Assembly: GCF_000423885.1 (NCBI RefSeq)
Contig: NZ_AUIV01000033.1
Coordinates: 1 to 32,526 of the forward strand
Length of the DNA stretch: 32,526 nucleotides
Source: Thermomonas fusca DSM 15424
Lineage (GTDB): Bacteria; Pseudomonadota; Gammaproteobacteria; Xanthomonadales; Xanthomonadaceae
Direction of reading: 5' to 3'
Below the pieces are notes generated by a model that did no database searches, was not told where the DNA came from, and saw nothing but the letters and a program-made list of their open reading frames with translations. The translations under genes and the position numbers were made by a program. Positions 1-10,817 of this stretch are shown piece by piece. The stretch's first letter is position 1; each line of letters starts with the position of its first letter.

Positions 1-752
1 GCCACGTCGGTCCTGATGGTGACCAGGTCGCGGTTCAGGGGCAGCCTCTCAAGCGCCGCGCGCAGGTTGTCGCCGACCTTGCCCTTGATCGCGGCGGCGT
101 TGGCGATCACCCCGTCCAGGCTGCCGTATTCGGCCAGCCATTTGGCGGCGGTCTTCGGCCCGCATTTCTCCACGCCGGGCACGTTGTCGATGGCATCGCC
201 CATCAGCGCCAGCAGGTCGACGATCTGGTCGGCGCGCACGCCGAACTTGTCGATCACCGCCGCATCCGAATCCATGCGGCTGCCGCTCATGGTGTTGACC
301 AGCGCCACCGCCCCCACGCCGACTGCCGGCTGCCGCACCAGCTGGGCGAAATCCTTGTCGCCGGTGGAAATGGTCACCTCCAGGCCCTGCGCCGCGGCCT
401 GCAGCGCAAGCGTGCCGATCACGTCGTCGGCCTCCACGCCCGGCTCGCGCAGGATCGGGATGCCGAGCGCCGCCACGATCTCCATCATCGGCTCGATCTG
501 CGCGCGCAGCTCGTCCGGCATCGGCGGGCGGTTGGCCTTGTAGTCGGGATACATCTCGTCGCGGAAGGTCTTGCCGGGCGCATCGACCACGAAGGCGATG
601 TGCTCCGGCTTCTCCTTCAGGTGGCCGCGCAGCATGTTGACCACGCCGAACAGCGCGCCGGTCGGTTCACCGGCCGCATTGGTCAGCGGCGGCAGCGCGT
701 GGAAGGCGCGGTAGAGGTAGGAGGAACCGTCGATCAGCACAAGCTTCGTCAT
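1..752 (-). CDS. polA: DNA polymerase I, N-terminal 5'-nuclease part (continues at the right end of the window)
   Basis: First 250 residues of DNA polymerase I, which fills repair gaps and removes Okazaki RNA primers. The reverse strand from the ATG at 752-750 reads MTKLVLIDGSSYLYRAFHAL, the usual start of the family. The 5'-nuclease domain shows its acidic motifs: EADD at residues 107-110, STGDKD at 129-134 and MGDAIDNVPG at 184-193, then the helix-3-turn-helix GPKTA at 198-202. The frame is open to base 1. Because bases 1-95 repeat at 32432-32526, the frame continues without a shift into the segment at 30394-32526; residue 250 is the GTG codon at 5-3, equal to 32436-32434. The whole protein would be 929 residues, normal for the family. 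It is divergent from the ABC exporter gene, with 83 bp between. Identity is certain; only the physical closure is open to doubt. Confidence 0.97.
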   Translation of the reverse strand, partial: MTKLVLIDGSSYLYRAFHALPPLTNAAGEPTGALFGVVNMLRGHLKEKPEHIAFVVDAPGKTFRDEMYPDYKANRPPMPDELRAQIEPMMEIVAALGIPILREPGVEADDVIGTLALQAAAQGLEVTISTGDKDFAQLVRQPAVGVGAVALVNTMSGSRMDSDAAVIDKFGVRADQIVDLLALMGDAIDNVPGVEKCGPKTAAKWLAEYGSLDGVIANAAAIKGKVGDNLRAALERLPLNRDLVTIRTDV

Positions 753-764
753 CGGGCGATTCTA
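753..764 (-). promoter_or_regulatory. polA -10 box placed for a leaderless transcript
   Basis: Reading the minus strand, TAGAAT (764-759) is followed by six bases and then the polA ATG (752-750). A sigma-70 -10 box normally starts RNA 6-7 nt downstream, so the transcript would begin at or next to the A of the start codon. No Shine-Dalgarno sequence is present. The same arrangement occurs at uvrD and at the gamma-carbonic anhydrase gene in this window. I see no convincing -35 box. Confidence 0.6.
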
Positions 765-835
765 ATGCCCGGATCCCGCGAAGGCAGGAATGACCGACGC
801 ACGGCACAATGCCCTGCCCCGCCCGGAACGCCCGC

Positions 836-2680
836 ATGCTGCGCTGGTTCGAATCCCGCCTCGACCCCTTCCCCGACGCACCGCCGACGCAGCCTCCGGC
901 AAGCCTGTACGCGTTCTGCCGGCACTACACCCGCGGCGCCGAGCGCTGGCTGCTGCTGATGGCCGCCACTACCGCCGCCATCGCGCTGGCGGAAGTGGCG
1001 CTGTACGCCTACGTCGGCGCGCTGGTGGACCGGATGAACGCGCTGGGCGTAACCGGCTTCCTCGCCGTGGAAGGCCCGCGGCTGGCGTGGATGGCGCTGC
1101 TGGTCGTCGTCGTCCTGCCGCTGCTGACGTGGCTGAACTCGGCGGTGCAGCACCAGACCCTGCTCGGCAACTTCCCGATGCGGATCCGCTGGAACGTGCA
1201 CCGCTACCTGCTGCGGCAGTCGATGGGTTATTTCCAGGACGAATTCGCCGGCCGCATCGCCACCAAGCTGATGCAGACCTCGCTGGCGGTGCGCGAAACC
1301 GTGGTCAAGCTGTTCGACATCGGCAACTACGTGCTGGTGTATTTCGGCGGCACCCTGCTGGTGGCGGCCAGCGCCGACTGGCGGCTGATGCTGCCGTTCG
1401 CCGGCTGGCTGGCCTGCTACGGGCTGCTGATGCGCTGGTTCGTGCCGAGGATGGGCAAGGTGTCGCAGGACCAGGCCAATGCGCGCAGCACCATGACCGG
1501 CCGCATCGTGGACAGCTACACCAACATCGCCACGGTCAAGCTGTTCTCGCATTCGCAGCGCGAGCAAGCCTATGCGCGCGAGGCGATGGGTGGCTTCCTG
1601 TCCACCGTGTACCGGCAGATGCGTCTGGCCACCAGCGTCTACAGCCTGCTGTACGCGCTGAACATGGCGCTGCTGGCCTCGGTGGCGGCGCTGGGCATCT
1701 GGCTGTGGCTGCAGGGCGCGGCCAGCACCGGCGCGGTGGCGGTGGCCGCGGCGCTGGCGCTGCGCCTGCTGGGCATGTCGCACTGGATCATGTGGGAGCT
1801 GTCGGCGCTGTTCGAGAACATCGGCACCGTGCATGACGGCATCAGCTCGATCTCGCTGCCGCCGACGGTGGACGACGCACCCGCCGCGCCGGCGCTGCCG
1901 CAGGTGCGCGGCGAGGTCCGCTTCGAGAACGTGGCCTTCCACTACGGCAAGGGCAGCGGCGTGATCGAACGCCTCGACCTGCACATCGCGCCGGGCGAGA
2001 AGATCGGCCTGGTCGGCCGCAGCGGCGCGGGCAAGTCGACGCTGGTCAACCTGTTGCTGCGCTTCCACGACGTGGAAGCCGGGCGCATCAGCGTGGATGG
2101 CATCGACGTGGCGAGCGTGCAGCAGGACTCGCTGCGCGCGCAGATCGGCGTGGTCACCCAGGACACCTCGCTGCTGCACCGCTCGGTGCGCGAGAACATC
2201 CTCTACGGCCGCCCCGACGCCAGCGAAGCGGAACTGCTGGAGGCGGCGCGCCAGGCCAATGCCGATGGCTTCATCGCCGAGCTGGTGGATTCACACGGCC
2301 AGCGCGGGCTGGATGCCCAGGTGGGCGAGCGCGGAGTGAAGCTGTCCGGCGGCCAGCGCCAGCGCATTGCGATTGCCCGGGTGCTGCTGAAGAACGCGCC
2401 GATCCTGGTGCTGGACGAGGCGACCTCGGCGCTGGATTCGGAAGTGGAGGCGGTGATCCAGGAGAACCTGTACCGGCTGATGCAGGGCAAGACGGTGATC
2501 GCCATCGCGCACCGGCTTTCCACCATCGCGGCGATGGACCGGCTGGTGGTGATGGACGCCGGCCGCATCGTCGAGGCCGGCACGCACGACCAACTGCTGG
2601 CGAAGGGCGGGCTCTACGCGCAGCTGTGGAAGCGGCAGTCCGGCGGTTTCCTGGAACTGGACGCGACCACTGCCGACTGA
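836..2680 (+). CDS. ABC exporter, fused membrane and ATPase domains (MsbA/multidrug type)
   Basis: Half-transporter of 614 residues that would work as a homodimer in the inner membrane and use ATP to export a lipid, drug or peptide; the substrate cannot be read from sequence. The N-terminal half (about residues 35-330) holds the transmembrane helices. The ATPase domain follows: Walker A GRSGAGKS at 394-401, Q-loop TQD near 441, signature LSGGQ at 503-507, Walker B ILVLDEA at 523-529 and switch His559. I chose the ATG at 836 (MLRWFESRLD) over the in-frame ATG at 809, because a -10-like CACAAT lies at about 804-809 and related exporters begin with a similar MLRWFE. It is divergent from polA and followed after 54 bp by the DUF2782 gene on the same strand. 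All motor motifs look intact. Family certain, substrate unknown. Confidence 0.9.
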   Translation: MLRWFESRLDPFPDAPPTQPPASLYAFCRHYTRGAERWLLLMAATTAAIALAEVALYAYVGALVDRMNALGVTGFLAVEGPRLAWMALLVVVVLPLLTWLNSAVQHQTLLGNFPMRIRWNVHRYLLRQSMGYFQDEFAGRIATKLMQTSLAVRETVVKLFDIGNYVLVYFGGTLLVAASADWRLMLPFAGWLACYGLLMRWFVPRMGKVSQDQANARSTMTGRIVDSYTNIATVKLFSHSQREQAYAREAMGGFLSTVYRQMRLATSVYSLLYALNMALLASVAALGIWLWLQGAASTGAVAVAAALALRLLGMSHWIMWELSALFENIGTVHDGISSISLPPTVDDAPAAPALPQVRGEVRFENVAFHYGKGSGVIERLDLHIAPGEKIGLVGRSGAGKSTLVNLLLRFHDVEAGRISVDGIDVASVQQDSLRAQIGVVTQDTSLLHRSVRENILYGRPDASEAELLEAARQANADGFIAELVDSHGQRGLDAQVGERGVKLSGGQRQRIAIARVLLKNAPILVLDEATSALDSEVEAVIQENLYRLMQGKTVIAIAHRLSTIAAMDRLVVMDAGRIVEAGTHDQLLAKGGLYAQLWKRQSGGFLELDATTAD

Positions 2681-2734
2681 GCCGGCCCGGCGCGCATCGC
2701 GCATACTTGCCGAACCGCTCCCGAGGACACCGCC

Positions 2735-3016
2735 ATGCGCATCGCCCTGCCCCTTGCCCTGACGCTGGCGCTGGCCGCCTGCGCCACCGCCGCGCCGGAA
2801 GAAATGCTGGCGCAAGGCGCGGTGCCGGCCACCCGCACCGAAGCCAACGGCGACGTGGTCACCGAATACCGCAACGGCGGGCGCCTGACCATGGTCAAGG
2901 TGGTGCCGGCGCGCGGCCCCACCTATTACATCTACGACCGCAACGGCGACGGCGTGGTCAACGACGCCGACGCCAAGGGCGGGCCAATGACCTACTACAA
3001 GCTTTTCAGCTGGTAA
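2735..3016 (+). CDS. DUF2782 family small lipoprotein
   Basis: A 93-residue protein with a short signal ending in a lipobox (LALAAC, Cys at about residue 15), so probably lipidated and envelope-bound. The body matches DUF2782: a GDVVTEYRNGGRLTMVKV segment, then GPTYYIYDRNGDGVV. The DRNGDGVVNDAD stretch resembles a calcium-binding EF-hand loop but may only be a family motif. Function is not known. DUF2782 genes lie next to polA in Pseudomonas as well, and here polA is one gene away and uvrD is convergent with only 12 bp between stop codons. A GAGG stretch upstream of the ATG at 2735 is a plausible ribosome site. Family call is good; a calcium role would be speculation. Confidence 0.85.
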   Translation: MRIALPLALTLALAACATAAPEEMLAQGAVPATRTEANGDVVTEYRNGGRLTMVKVVPARGPTYYIYDRNGDGVVNDADAKGGPMTYYKLFSW

Positions 3017-3028
3017 ACGCGCCGCGCA

Positions 3029-5215
<2,187 letters not shown>

Positions 5216-5227
5216 GCCGCCATTCTA
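5216..5227 (-). promoter_or_regulatory. uvrD -10 box placed for a leaderless transcript
   Basis: On the minus strand TAGAAT (5227-5222) is followed by GGCGGC and the uvrD ATG at 5215. The geometry is the same as at polA: -10 hexamer, six bases, start codon. It lies in the 38-bp gap after the UPF0114 gene, so uvrD could be transcribed alone. No A/G-rich ribosome-binding site precedes the ATG at a usable distance. Confidence 0.6.
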
Positions 5228-5253
5228 CCGGGGCCGGTCACGCCGTCCCTTCC

Positions 5254-5865
5254 TCAGTGCGCCTGCTTGCCGTTGGACACGCCGTGCATGAGCTTGTCGG
5301 TCCAGGCGATGCCGACGGCCGAGAAGATGAACACGCAGTGGATGATGGTCTGCCACATCACCCCGGCCTCGGTGAAGCGGTTGCCGGGCGCGCCGAGATC
5401 GCCGATTTCGATGAAAGTCTTCAGCAGGTGGATCGAGGAGATGCCGATGATCGCCATCGCCAGCTTGACCTTGAGCACGCTGGCATTGACATGGCTGAGC
5501 CACTCCGGCTGGTCGGGGTGGCCGTGCAGGCGCAGGCGCGAGACGAAGGTCTCGTAGCCGCCCACGATCACCATCACCAGCAGGTTGGAGATCATCACCA
5601 CGTCGATCAGGCCGAGCACGATCAGCATGATCACGATCTCGGCGCTCTTCTCGGGCTCCGCCGGCACCGCCCCGTTCGCCACCGCCTCCGCGGCGTGGCC
5701 ACCGAGGAACACCTGGTCGATCAGATGCACCAGCTCCACCCCGAACTGCCAGACGTAGATCGCCTGCGCCACGATCAGGCCCAGGTACAGCGGCAGCTGC
5801 AGCCAGCGCGAGGAGAAGATCAAGGCGGGCAGGGGTGACAGGCGTGGGTTCTGATCGGGCTGCAT
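5254..5865 (-). CDS. UPF0114 (TIGR00645, YqhA-like) inner-membrane protein
   Basis: A 203-residue membrane protein with about four hydrophobic segments: near residues 25-45 (LYLGLIVAQAIYVWQF), 75-100 (IVIMLIVLGLIDVVMISNLL), 133-150 (KLAMAIIGISSIHLLK) and 170-190. The phrases GGYETFVSR and GISSIHLLKTFI are hallmarks of UPF0114/TIGR00645, whose role is not known. A loop around residues 52-72 (GGHAAEAVANGAVPAEPEKS) is less conserved. It lies upstream of uvrD on the same strand and is divergent from the sugar transporter gene with 198 bp between. The ATG at 5865 gives the family N-terminus; no strong ribosome site is visible. Confidence 0.88.
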   Translation of the reverse strand: MQPDQNPRLSPLPALIFSSRWLQLPLYLGLIVAQAIYVWQFGVELVHLIDQVFLGGHAAEAVANGAVPAEPEKSAEIVIMLIVLGLIDVVMISNLLVMVIVGGYETFVSRLRLHGHPDQPEWLSHVNASVLKVKLAMAIIGISSIHLLKTFIEIGDLGAPGNRFTEAGVMWQTIIHCVFIFSAVGIAWTDKLMHGVSNGKQAH

Positions 5866-6063
5866 CGGCGGGAGCGGTCAACTGGGAATGTTGCATTGCA
5901 GCGGTTGGCGCCGCCGCCGTCAACCGCCCGGGAAATCGTTTGCAGTGCCTCTGGAAGACCTATACAAGCCGCCGCCGCGGCTGTGTACTGCGGGGACTGG
6001 GGAGCGGGCGCGGCGTCGACGGACGTTGGCCCGTCGATGACGACCACCAACCGGCGGGGCACC

Positions 6064-7509
6064 ATGGCACAGCAGCAGACCCGATGGGCGCAGTTCAGCG
6101 TCCTGATCACCGTGTTCTTCTTCTGGGGCTTCGTCGCCGCCAGCAACGACATCCTGATCCCGGTGTTCAAGAAGGCGTTCGGACTGACCCAGGCGCAGAG
6201 CCAGTGGGTCTCGGTGGCGTTCTACGTGGCCTACACGGTGGGCTCGCTGGCCTACATGGCGGCCTCGAAGCTGCTGGGCCGCGACCTGCTCGACCGCATC
6301 GGCTACCGCAACGGCATCTGCCTGGGCCTGCTGGTGTCGGCGCTGGGCACCCTGCTGTTCTATCCGGCCGCCAACAGCGGCTCGTTCGCGCTGATGCTGT
6401 CGGGGCTGTTCATCGTCGGGCTGGGGTTCGCGCTGCAGCAGATCGCCGCCAACCCGCTGGCCATCGTGATGGGCAACCCCGCCACCGGCGCGCAGCGGCT
6501 CACCCTGGCCGGCGGCATCAACAACTTCGGCACCACGGTGGGGCCGCTGCTGGTCAGCCTGGCGATCTTCGGCAGCGTGGCCACGGGCAACGAAGAGGCC
6601 AGCATCGAGAGCGTCAAGATCCCGTACCTGGTGCTGGGCGCCGCCTTCGTGCTGGTGGCGCTGTTCCTGCGCCTGTCCGCGGTGCCCAACCACATCGCGC
6701 TGGAGCCGGCCGCGGACGACGCCACGCGCGACACGGGCCCGGCGGCGCGCGCGTCCGCTTTCGCCTACCCGCAGCTGGTGCTGGGGATGGTGGCGATCTT
6801 CCTGTACGTGGGCGTGGAGGTCTCGACGGTCAGCAACCTGCCCGCCTACCTGCACGAAGGCCTGGGCATCGAGACCCACCATCTGGCGCCCTACGTCTCG
6901 CTGTACTGGGCCAGCCTGATGATCGGCCGCTGGACCGGTGCGGCCGGCGCGTTCGAGGTCGGCGCAGGCGCGCGCCGGGCGTTGACCTGGCTGCTGCCGT
7001 TCCTCGCCTTCGGCGTGTTCCTCGCGGTGAACGCGATCGCCCGCCACGACGTGTCGCAGTTCCTCGGCTATGCCGGGGTGATCGTGGTGATGGTGGCGGC
7101 CACCCTGCTCAGCCGCGGCAACCCGGCGCGGATGCTGCTGTATTTCGCGCTGTGCGGCATCGTCGCCCTGCTGATCGGCATGGCCACCACCGGCAAGGCC
7201 AGCATCGTCGCCTTCATCAGCGTGGGCCTGTTCTGCAGCACCATGTGGCCGTGCATCTTCACGCTCGCCATCGCCGGGCTGGGCCGCCACACAAACCAGG
7301 GCAGCAGCCTGCTGATCATGATGATCATGGGTGGCGGGCTGGTCAGCTGGGCGCAGGGCGCGCTGGCCGACGCGGTGGGCGTGCACGCCAGCTTCTGGGT
7401 CGGCGTGGCCTGCTTCGGCTACCTCGCGTTCTACGCACTGCGCGCCGGCGCGGCGCTGCGCCGGCAGGGCATCGACCTCGACCGGCTGGCGGCCGAGCGC
7501 GGCCACTGA
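6064..7509 (+). CDS. Sugar MFS transporter (glucose/galactose transporter or fucose permease family)
   Basis: Major facilitator protein of about 481 residues with roughly 12 hydrophobic helices, expected to import a hexose by proton symport. The N-terminal signature FFFWGFVAASNDILIPVFKK corresponds to the W-G-F...NDILIP segment of the FucP/GluP group. Other family marks are GLGFALQQIAANPLA, GINNFGTTVGPLL and YVGVEVS in helix 7. The frame is open upstream to 5896, but similarity begins at the ATG at 6064 (MAQQQTRWAQF), preceded by GGCGGGG; an ATG at 6037 is the alternative. The 198-bp divergent region upstream contains a LacI-operator-like half site (AAATCGTTTGCA, near 5934), but it is not symmetric enough to call. 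The exact sugar cannot be told. Confidence 0.85.
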   Translation: MAQQQTRWAQFSVLITVFFFWGFVAASNDILIPVFKKAFGLTQAQSQWVSVAFYVAYTVGSLAYMAASKLLGRDLLDRIGYRNGICLGLLVSALGTLLFYPAANSGSFALMLSGLFIVGLGFALQQIAANPLAIVMGNPATGAQRLTLAGGINNFGTTVGPLLVSLAIFGSVATGNEEASIESVKIPYLVLGAAFVLVALFLRLSAVPNHIALEPAADDATRDTGPAARASAFAYPQLVLGMVAIFLYVGVEVSTVSNLPAYLHEGLGIETHHLAPYVSLYWASLMIGRWTGAAGAFEVGAGARRALTWLLPFLAFGVFLAVNAIARHDVSQFLGYAGVIVVMVAATLLSRGNPARMLLYFALCGIVALLIGMATTGKASIVAFISVGLFCSTMWPCIFTLAIAGLGRHTNQGSSLLIMMIMGGGLVSWAQGALADAVGVHASFWVGVACFGYLAFYALRAGAALRRQGIDLDRLAAERGH

Positions 7510-7582
7510 CGCAACGCCGCATTGCCTCCGTTGCAACAGTGGCGGCGCTAGAGTGGCGCTCCCCGCGTAGGAGCACCTTGCC

Positions 7583-8302
7583 ATGATCGACCTGTACTAC
7601 TGGCCCACCCCGAACGGCCACAAGATCACCCTGCTGCTGGAAGAAGCCGGCCTGCCCTACGTCATCCATCCGGTGGACATCGGCAAGGGCGCGCAGTTCG
7701 AGCCGGCGTTCCTGGCGATCTCGCCCAACAACAAGATGCCGGCCATCGTCGACCGGGCCCCAGCCGACGGCGGCGAGCCGATCAGCGTGTTCGAATCCGG
7801 CGCGATCCTGCGCTACCTGTCCGACAAGGCCGGCCGCTTCACCGGTGTTTCCACCGGGGCCGATGCCGGCACCGCGCTGCGCCAGCGCATCGTGGTCGAT
7901 GAATGGCTGTTCTGGCAGATGGCGGGGCTGGGCCCGATGACCGGCCAGTACGGCCATTTCCACGTCTACGCGCCGGAAGTGGTGCCCTACGCGCGCGAGC
8001 GCTACCGCAAGGAAGCCGAGCGGCTGCTGGGAGTGCTCGACCGGCGGCTGCAGGGCCGCGCCTTCATCGCCGGCGACGACTACAGCATCGCCGACATTGC
8101 CTGCTATCCGTGGGTCGGCGCCTATACCTCCGCGCCGCTGGACCTTGCGCCGTTCGCCAACGTGCGCCGCTGGCGCGAGGCGATTGCCGCGCGCCCCGCC
8201 ACCCAGCGCGCGTATGCGCTGGCGCAGCAGGTGAATCCGGATGCCGGCAAGCCGATGTCGGACGAGGAGAAGAAGATCCTGTTCGGGCAGGGCCCGCGCT
8301 GA
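7583..8302 (+). CDS. yfcG: Glutathione S-transferase, YfcG/YghU-type disulfide reductase
   Basis: A 239-residue cytosolic GST-fold protein very similar to E. coli YfcG, a glutathione-dependent disulfide-bond oxidoreductase rather than a classical transferase. The N-terminal thioredoxin-like domain starts MIDLYYWPTPNGHK; Thr9 and Asn11 are the residues that contact the sulfur atoms in this subgroup. The cis-Pro segment is NNKMPAIVD and the gamma-glutamyl-binding motif is FESGAILRYL. The C-terminal helical domain has LFWQMAGLGPM and YSIADIACYPW, the latter the conserved folding motif. The start is supported by TAGGAGCACC upstream. It is 73 bp after the sugar transporter and convergent with the peptidase gene across a strong hairpin. 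About 25 C-terminal residues extend beyond the E. coli length. Confidence 0.9.
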   Translation: MIDLYYWPTPNGHKITLLLEEAGLPYVIHPVDIGKGAQFEPAFLAISPNNKMPAIVDRAPADGGEPISVFESGAILRYLSDKAGRFTGVSTGADAGTALRQRIVVDEWLFWQMAGLGPMTGQYGHFHVYAPEVVPYARERYRKEAERLLGVLDRRLQGRAFIAGDDYSIADIACYPWVGAYTSAPLDLAPFANVRRWREAIAARPATQRAYALAQQVNPDAGKPMSDEEKKILFGQGPR

Positions 8303-8313
8303 GCCCGGGAACG

Positions 8314-8339
8314 ACGACGGCGCCCTGCGGCGCCGTCGT
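8314..8339. terminator. Hairpin shared by two convergent genes
   Basis: An 11-bp perfect inverted repeat (8314-8324 with 8329-8339, ACGACGGCGCC) with a CTGC loop. It lies in the 60-bp gap between the converging glutathione transferase and peptidase genes. There is no clear T-run on either side, so it may work as a bidirectional stem that also blocks RNA decay. Confidence 0.65.
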
Positions 8340-8362
8340 GCGTTGCGGAACTGGCGAAGCCG

Positions 8363-10687
8363 TCAGAACTGCGGCTTGACCTCGAACGCCTTCGGCGGTT
8401 CGGCGCCGATGAGGTTCTTCACGAAGTAGTCCCAGCGCCGGCGCATCACGTAGTAGCTGTCCACGCCGAAGCCATGGCGCGCATGCGGCAGCAACAGCAG
8501 GTCGAAGTCCTTGTTGGCCTTCATCAGCGCATCGACCACCTGCAGCGTGGACTGCACCGGCACGTTGTCGTCCATCATCCCGTGCAGCAGGAAGAGCTTC
8601 CCCTTGAGGTTCTTCGCCAGCGCGGCGTTGTCCTGGCCGGTGTAGTTGTTGCTGCCGTCGGCCTTCTTTTCCAGCAGGCCGTGGTAGCGCTCGGCCCAGT
8701 CGTCCTCGTAGGTCAGGTTGTCGTGGTTGCCGGATTCGGCGATGCCGACCTTGTACACGTCCGGGTAGCGGAACATCGCCGCGGCGGTGGCGTTGCCGCC
8801 GCCGGAATGGCCCCACATGCCGGCGCGGGCGGTGTCGATCCACGGATGGCGCTCGCCCAGCTGCTTCAGCGCCGCCACCTGGTCGGGCAGGGTGTTGTCG
8901 GCCATGTCGCCGTACCACGCGTCCTGGAACGACTTGCTGCGCAGCGGCGTGCCCATGCCATCCACCGCGATCACCACGAAGCCCAGCTCCGCCAGCGCCT
9001 GGTGGTCGCCGTGCGCGGGTTGGAAGCTGCGGCTGCGCACCGAACCCACCTGCGGGCCGGGGTAGATGTAGGTGACGATCGGATACTTCTTGTTCGGATC
9101 GAAGTTGGACGGCTTGAACATCTGGCCGTACAGATCCGTCTTGCCGTCGCGTGCCTTGACCGTGAACGACGCCGGCGCCACCCAACCGGCCGCCTTGAGG
9201 CGGGTCAGGTCGGTCTTCGCCAATTCCGCCACCTGCGTGCCCGCGGCATCGCGCACCAGCGCCACCGGCGGGTCGGCGATCGTCGAATGCACGTCGACGA
9301 AATACTTGCCGTCCTCGGACAGGGTCACCGTGTGGTTGGCGTTCTCCGGTGTCAGCAGCCGCGGCTCGCCGCCGTCCAGCGACAAGCTGTAGAGGTGCGA
9401 GAAATACGGATCGCGCCCGGCCTCGCGGCCGACGCCGGCGACCCACAGCTGGCGGGCAGCCGGATCGAGCCGAAGGATCCTGGTGACGTTCCAGTCGCCG
9501 CTGGTGAGCTGGCGCTTCTGCTTGCCGGTGACCAGGTCGTGAAGGTACAGATGACCCCAGTCGGACTTCTGCGAGAACCACAGAAACTCGTTGCTTTCCG
9601 GCAGGTAGCGCCAGTTCACCGAGCTCAGCGTGGGCGCGCTCTGGTACTGGGTGGCCACGGTTTCGGTGAACACGTCGCGGACCTTGCCGGTGGCGGCATC
9701 GGCCACGCGCAGGGTGGCCGACTTGTGGCCGCGGTCGGTGCTGACGAAGGCGAGGGTCTTGCCGTCCTTCGCCCACTGCACGTCTTCCCAGCCGTCATCG
9801 CAGACGATGTCGTCGCTGCAGGTGGAGCGGTGCTGGTCGGCCGGCATCTGCAGGCGCACGACGTTCGGCTTGGCGCCGGACAGGTCGATGATCACGCGCT
9901 CGATCAGGGTCACGTCCTTGTCGCCGGCGAACGGGTACTTCCACTGCTGCACTTCGGGCGCGCCGACATTGGTGCCCACCATGGTCATGGTGCTGGTCTT
10001 GCGCTGGTCCTGCTGGAAGGTGGCGATCTTCGTGCCGTCCGGCGACCACGCCACGATGGCGTTGTCGGTGTGCTTCCAGCCGGCGTTGTCGGTGGCATAG
10101 CCGTAGTCGGGCTTGCCGTCGAAAGTGAGCTGGGTTTCCTTGCCGCTGGCGAGGTCGCGCAGCCACAGGTTCCAGTCGCGGATGAAGGCCTCGCGCTTGC
10201 CGTCGGGAGAGGCCGCGCCGGGTTCGCTGCCGGACTTCGGCGAAGCCTTCGCTTCCACCTTGCAGCTGCCTGCGGCGCAGCGGAACGCACTGCCGCGGCT
10301 GCGCAACACCAGGCTGCCGTCGGCGTCGCGCTCGACCTGCAGCGGCGGCAGCTTGTCGGGATCGACCGGCTTGCCCTTGCCATCGGCTGCCGCGTTCATC
10401 GCCGCGGCCAGCGCCTTCGCGTCGAACGCCGGCACGGACTTGCCGGTGGCGGGATCGAAGCGCAGCACCTGCACCTTGCCGTTGTCGGCCAGCCGGTACA
10501 CCAAGGTGTCGTCTTCCAGCCAGCTGGCGCCGCTCAGCGCCTGGTCCAACAGCGGTGCGGTGCGATCACCCAGCATCTTCACCGCGCGCTCGTAGTCGGC
10601 CGTGGTGACCGCCTGCGCCGTCGCCGTGCCCGCGCCGGCCATCAGCAGCGCTCCCGCCAGCCAGACCGCGTTCGAATGTCGTGCCAT
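8363..10687 (-). CDS. Dipeptidyl peptidase IV-like S9B serine peptidase, secreted
   Basis: A 774-residue prolyl-oligopeptidase-family protein that would remove Xaa-Pro (or Xaa-Ala) dipeptides from peptides in the periplasm. I chose the ATG at 10687 because it gives a good signal peptide (MARHSNAVWLAGALLMAGAG followed by TATAQA); the frame stays open upstream to 11128 but that part overlaps xanB2. An N-terminal beta-propeller (DPPIV_N, about residues 80-490) is followed by an alpha/beta hydrolase domain. The catalytic triad is readable: Ser628 in GHSGGG, Asp706 in MMDDNV and His738 in HARHGFG. A TAGCAT -10-like box lies about 40 bp upstream (10734-10729). Convergent with the glutathione transferase gene and divergent from xanB2. 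Such peptidases are common in proteolytic Lysobacter and Xanthomonas relatives. Confidence 0.93.
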   Translation of the reverse strand: MARHSNAVWLAGALLMAGAGTATAQAVTTADYERAVKMLGDRTAPLLDQALSGASWLEDDTLVYRLADNGKVQVLRFDPATGKSVPAFDAKALAAAMNAAADGKGKPVDPDKLPPLQVERDADGSLVLRSRGSAFRCAAGSCKVEAKASPKSGSEPGAASPDGKREAFIRDWNLWLRDLASGKETQLTFDGKPDYGYATDNAGWKHTDNAIVAWSPDGTKIATFQQDQRKTSTMTMVGTNVGAPEVQQWKYPFAGDKDVTLIERVIIDLSGAKPNVVRLQMPADQHRSTCSDDIVCDDGWEDVQWAKDGKTLAFVSTDRGHKSATLRVADAATGKVRDVFTETVATQYQSAPTLSSVNWRYLPESNEFLWFSQKSDWGHLYLHDLVTGKQKRQLTSGDWNVTRILRLDPAARQLWVAGVGREAGRDPYFSHLYSLSLDGGEPRLLTPENANHTVTLSEDGKYFVDVHSTIADPPVALVRDAAGTQVAELAKTDLTRLKAAGWVAPASFTVKARDGKTDLYGQMFKPSNFDPNKKYPIVTYIYPGPQVGSVRSRSFQPAHGDHQALAELGFVVIAVDGMGTPLRSKSFQDAWYGDMADNTLPDQVAALKQLGERHPWIDTARAGMWGHSGGGNATAAAMFRYPDVYKVGIAESGNHDNLTYEDDWAERYHGLLEKKADGSNNYTGQDNAALAKNLKGKLFLLHGMMDDNVPVQSTLQVVDALMKANKDFDLLLLPHARHGFGVDSYYVMRRRWDYFVKNLIGAEPPKAFEVKPQF

Positions 10688-10801
10688 TGCATCCCCGAGA
10701 GTCCTCGCGCCCGTGCGCACCGCCGGCGATGCTAGCGCGTGGCCCGCCGCGGCGCCCGTGCCAATGGTCGGGGCCGTGACCGGCGCCTCATGCCGGCGCG
10801 C

Positions 10802-10817
10802 TATCATTCGCGCCCTG
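10802..10817 (+). promoter_or_regulatory. Probable xanB2 -10 box, very short leader
   Basis: TATCAT at 10802-10807 matches the -10 consensus well and is only 10 nt before the xanB2 ATG at 10818. RNA would start about 4 nt before the start codon, so little or no leader would be present, in line with the other leaderless-type starts in this window. Confidence 0.45.

Noticed and set aside
1..95. Terminal direct repeat as a phage-like terminal redundancy or attachment site.
   Set aside because: It lies inside polA coding sequence, keeps the frame, and is present once in the closed unit. It is simply the overlap of a linearised closed sequence. No phage genes are present.
749..2179. Minus-strand open frame of about 476 codons opposite the ABC exporter.
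   Set aside because: A shadow rich in His, Gln and Arg. The exporter on the plus strand has all ATPase motifs.
5934..5950. AAATCGTTTGCA as a LacI-family operator for the sugar transporter.
   Set aside because: Only one half matches. The site is not a palindrome around a central CG, and no regulator gene is next to it.
8474..10735. Plus-strand open frame of about 750 codons antisense to the peptidase gene.
   Set aside because: Same shadow effect; composition is that of a reverse-complemented gene and no domain can be recognised.
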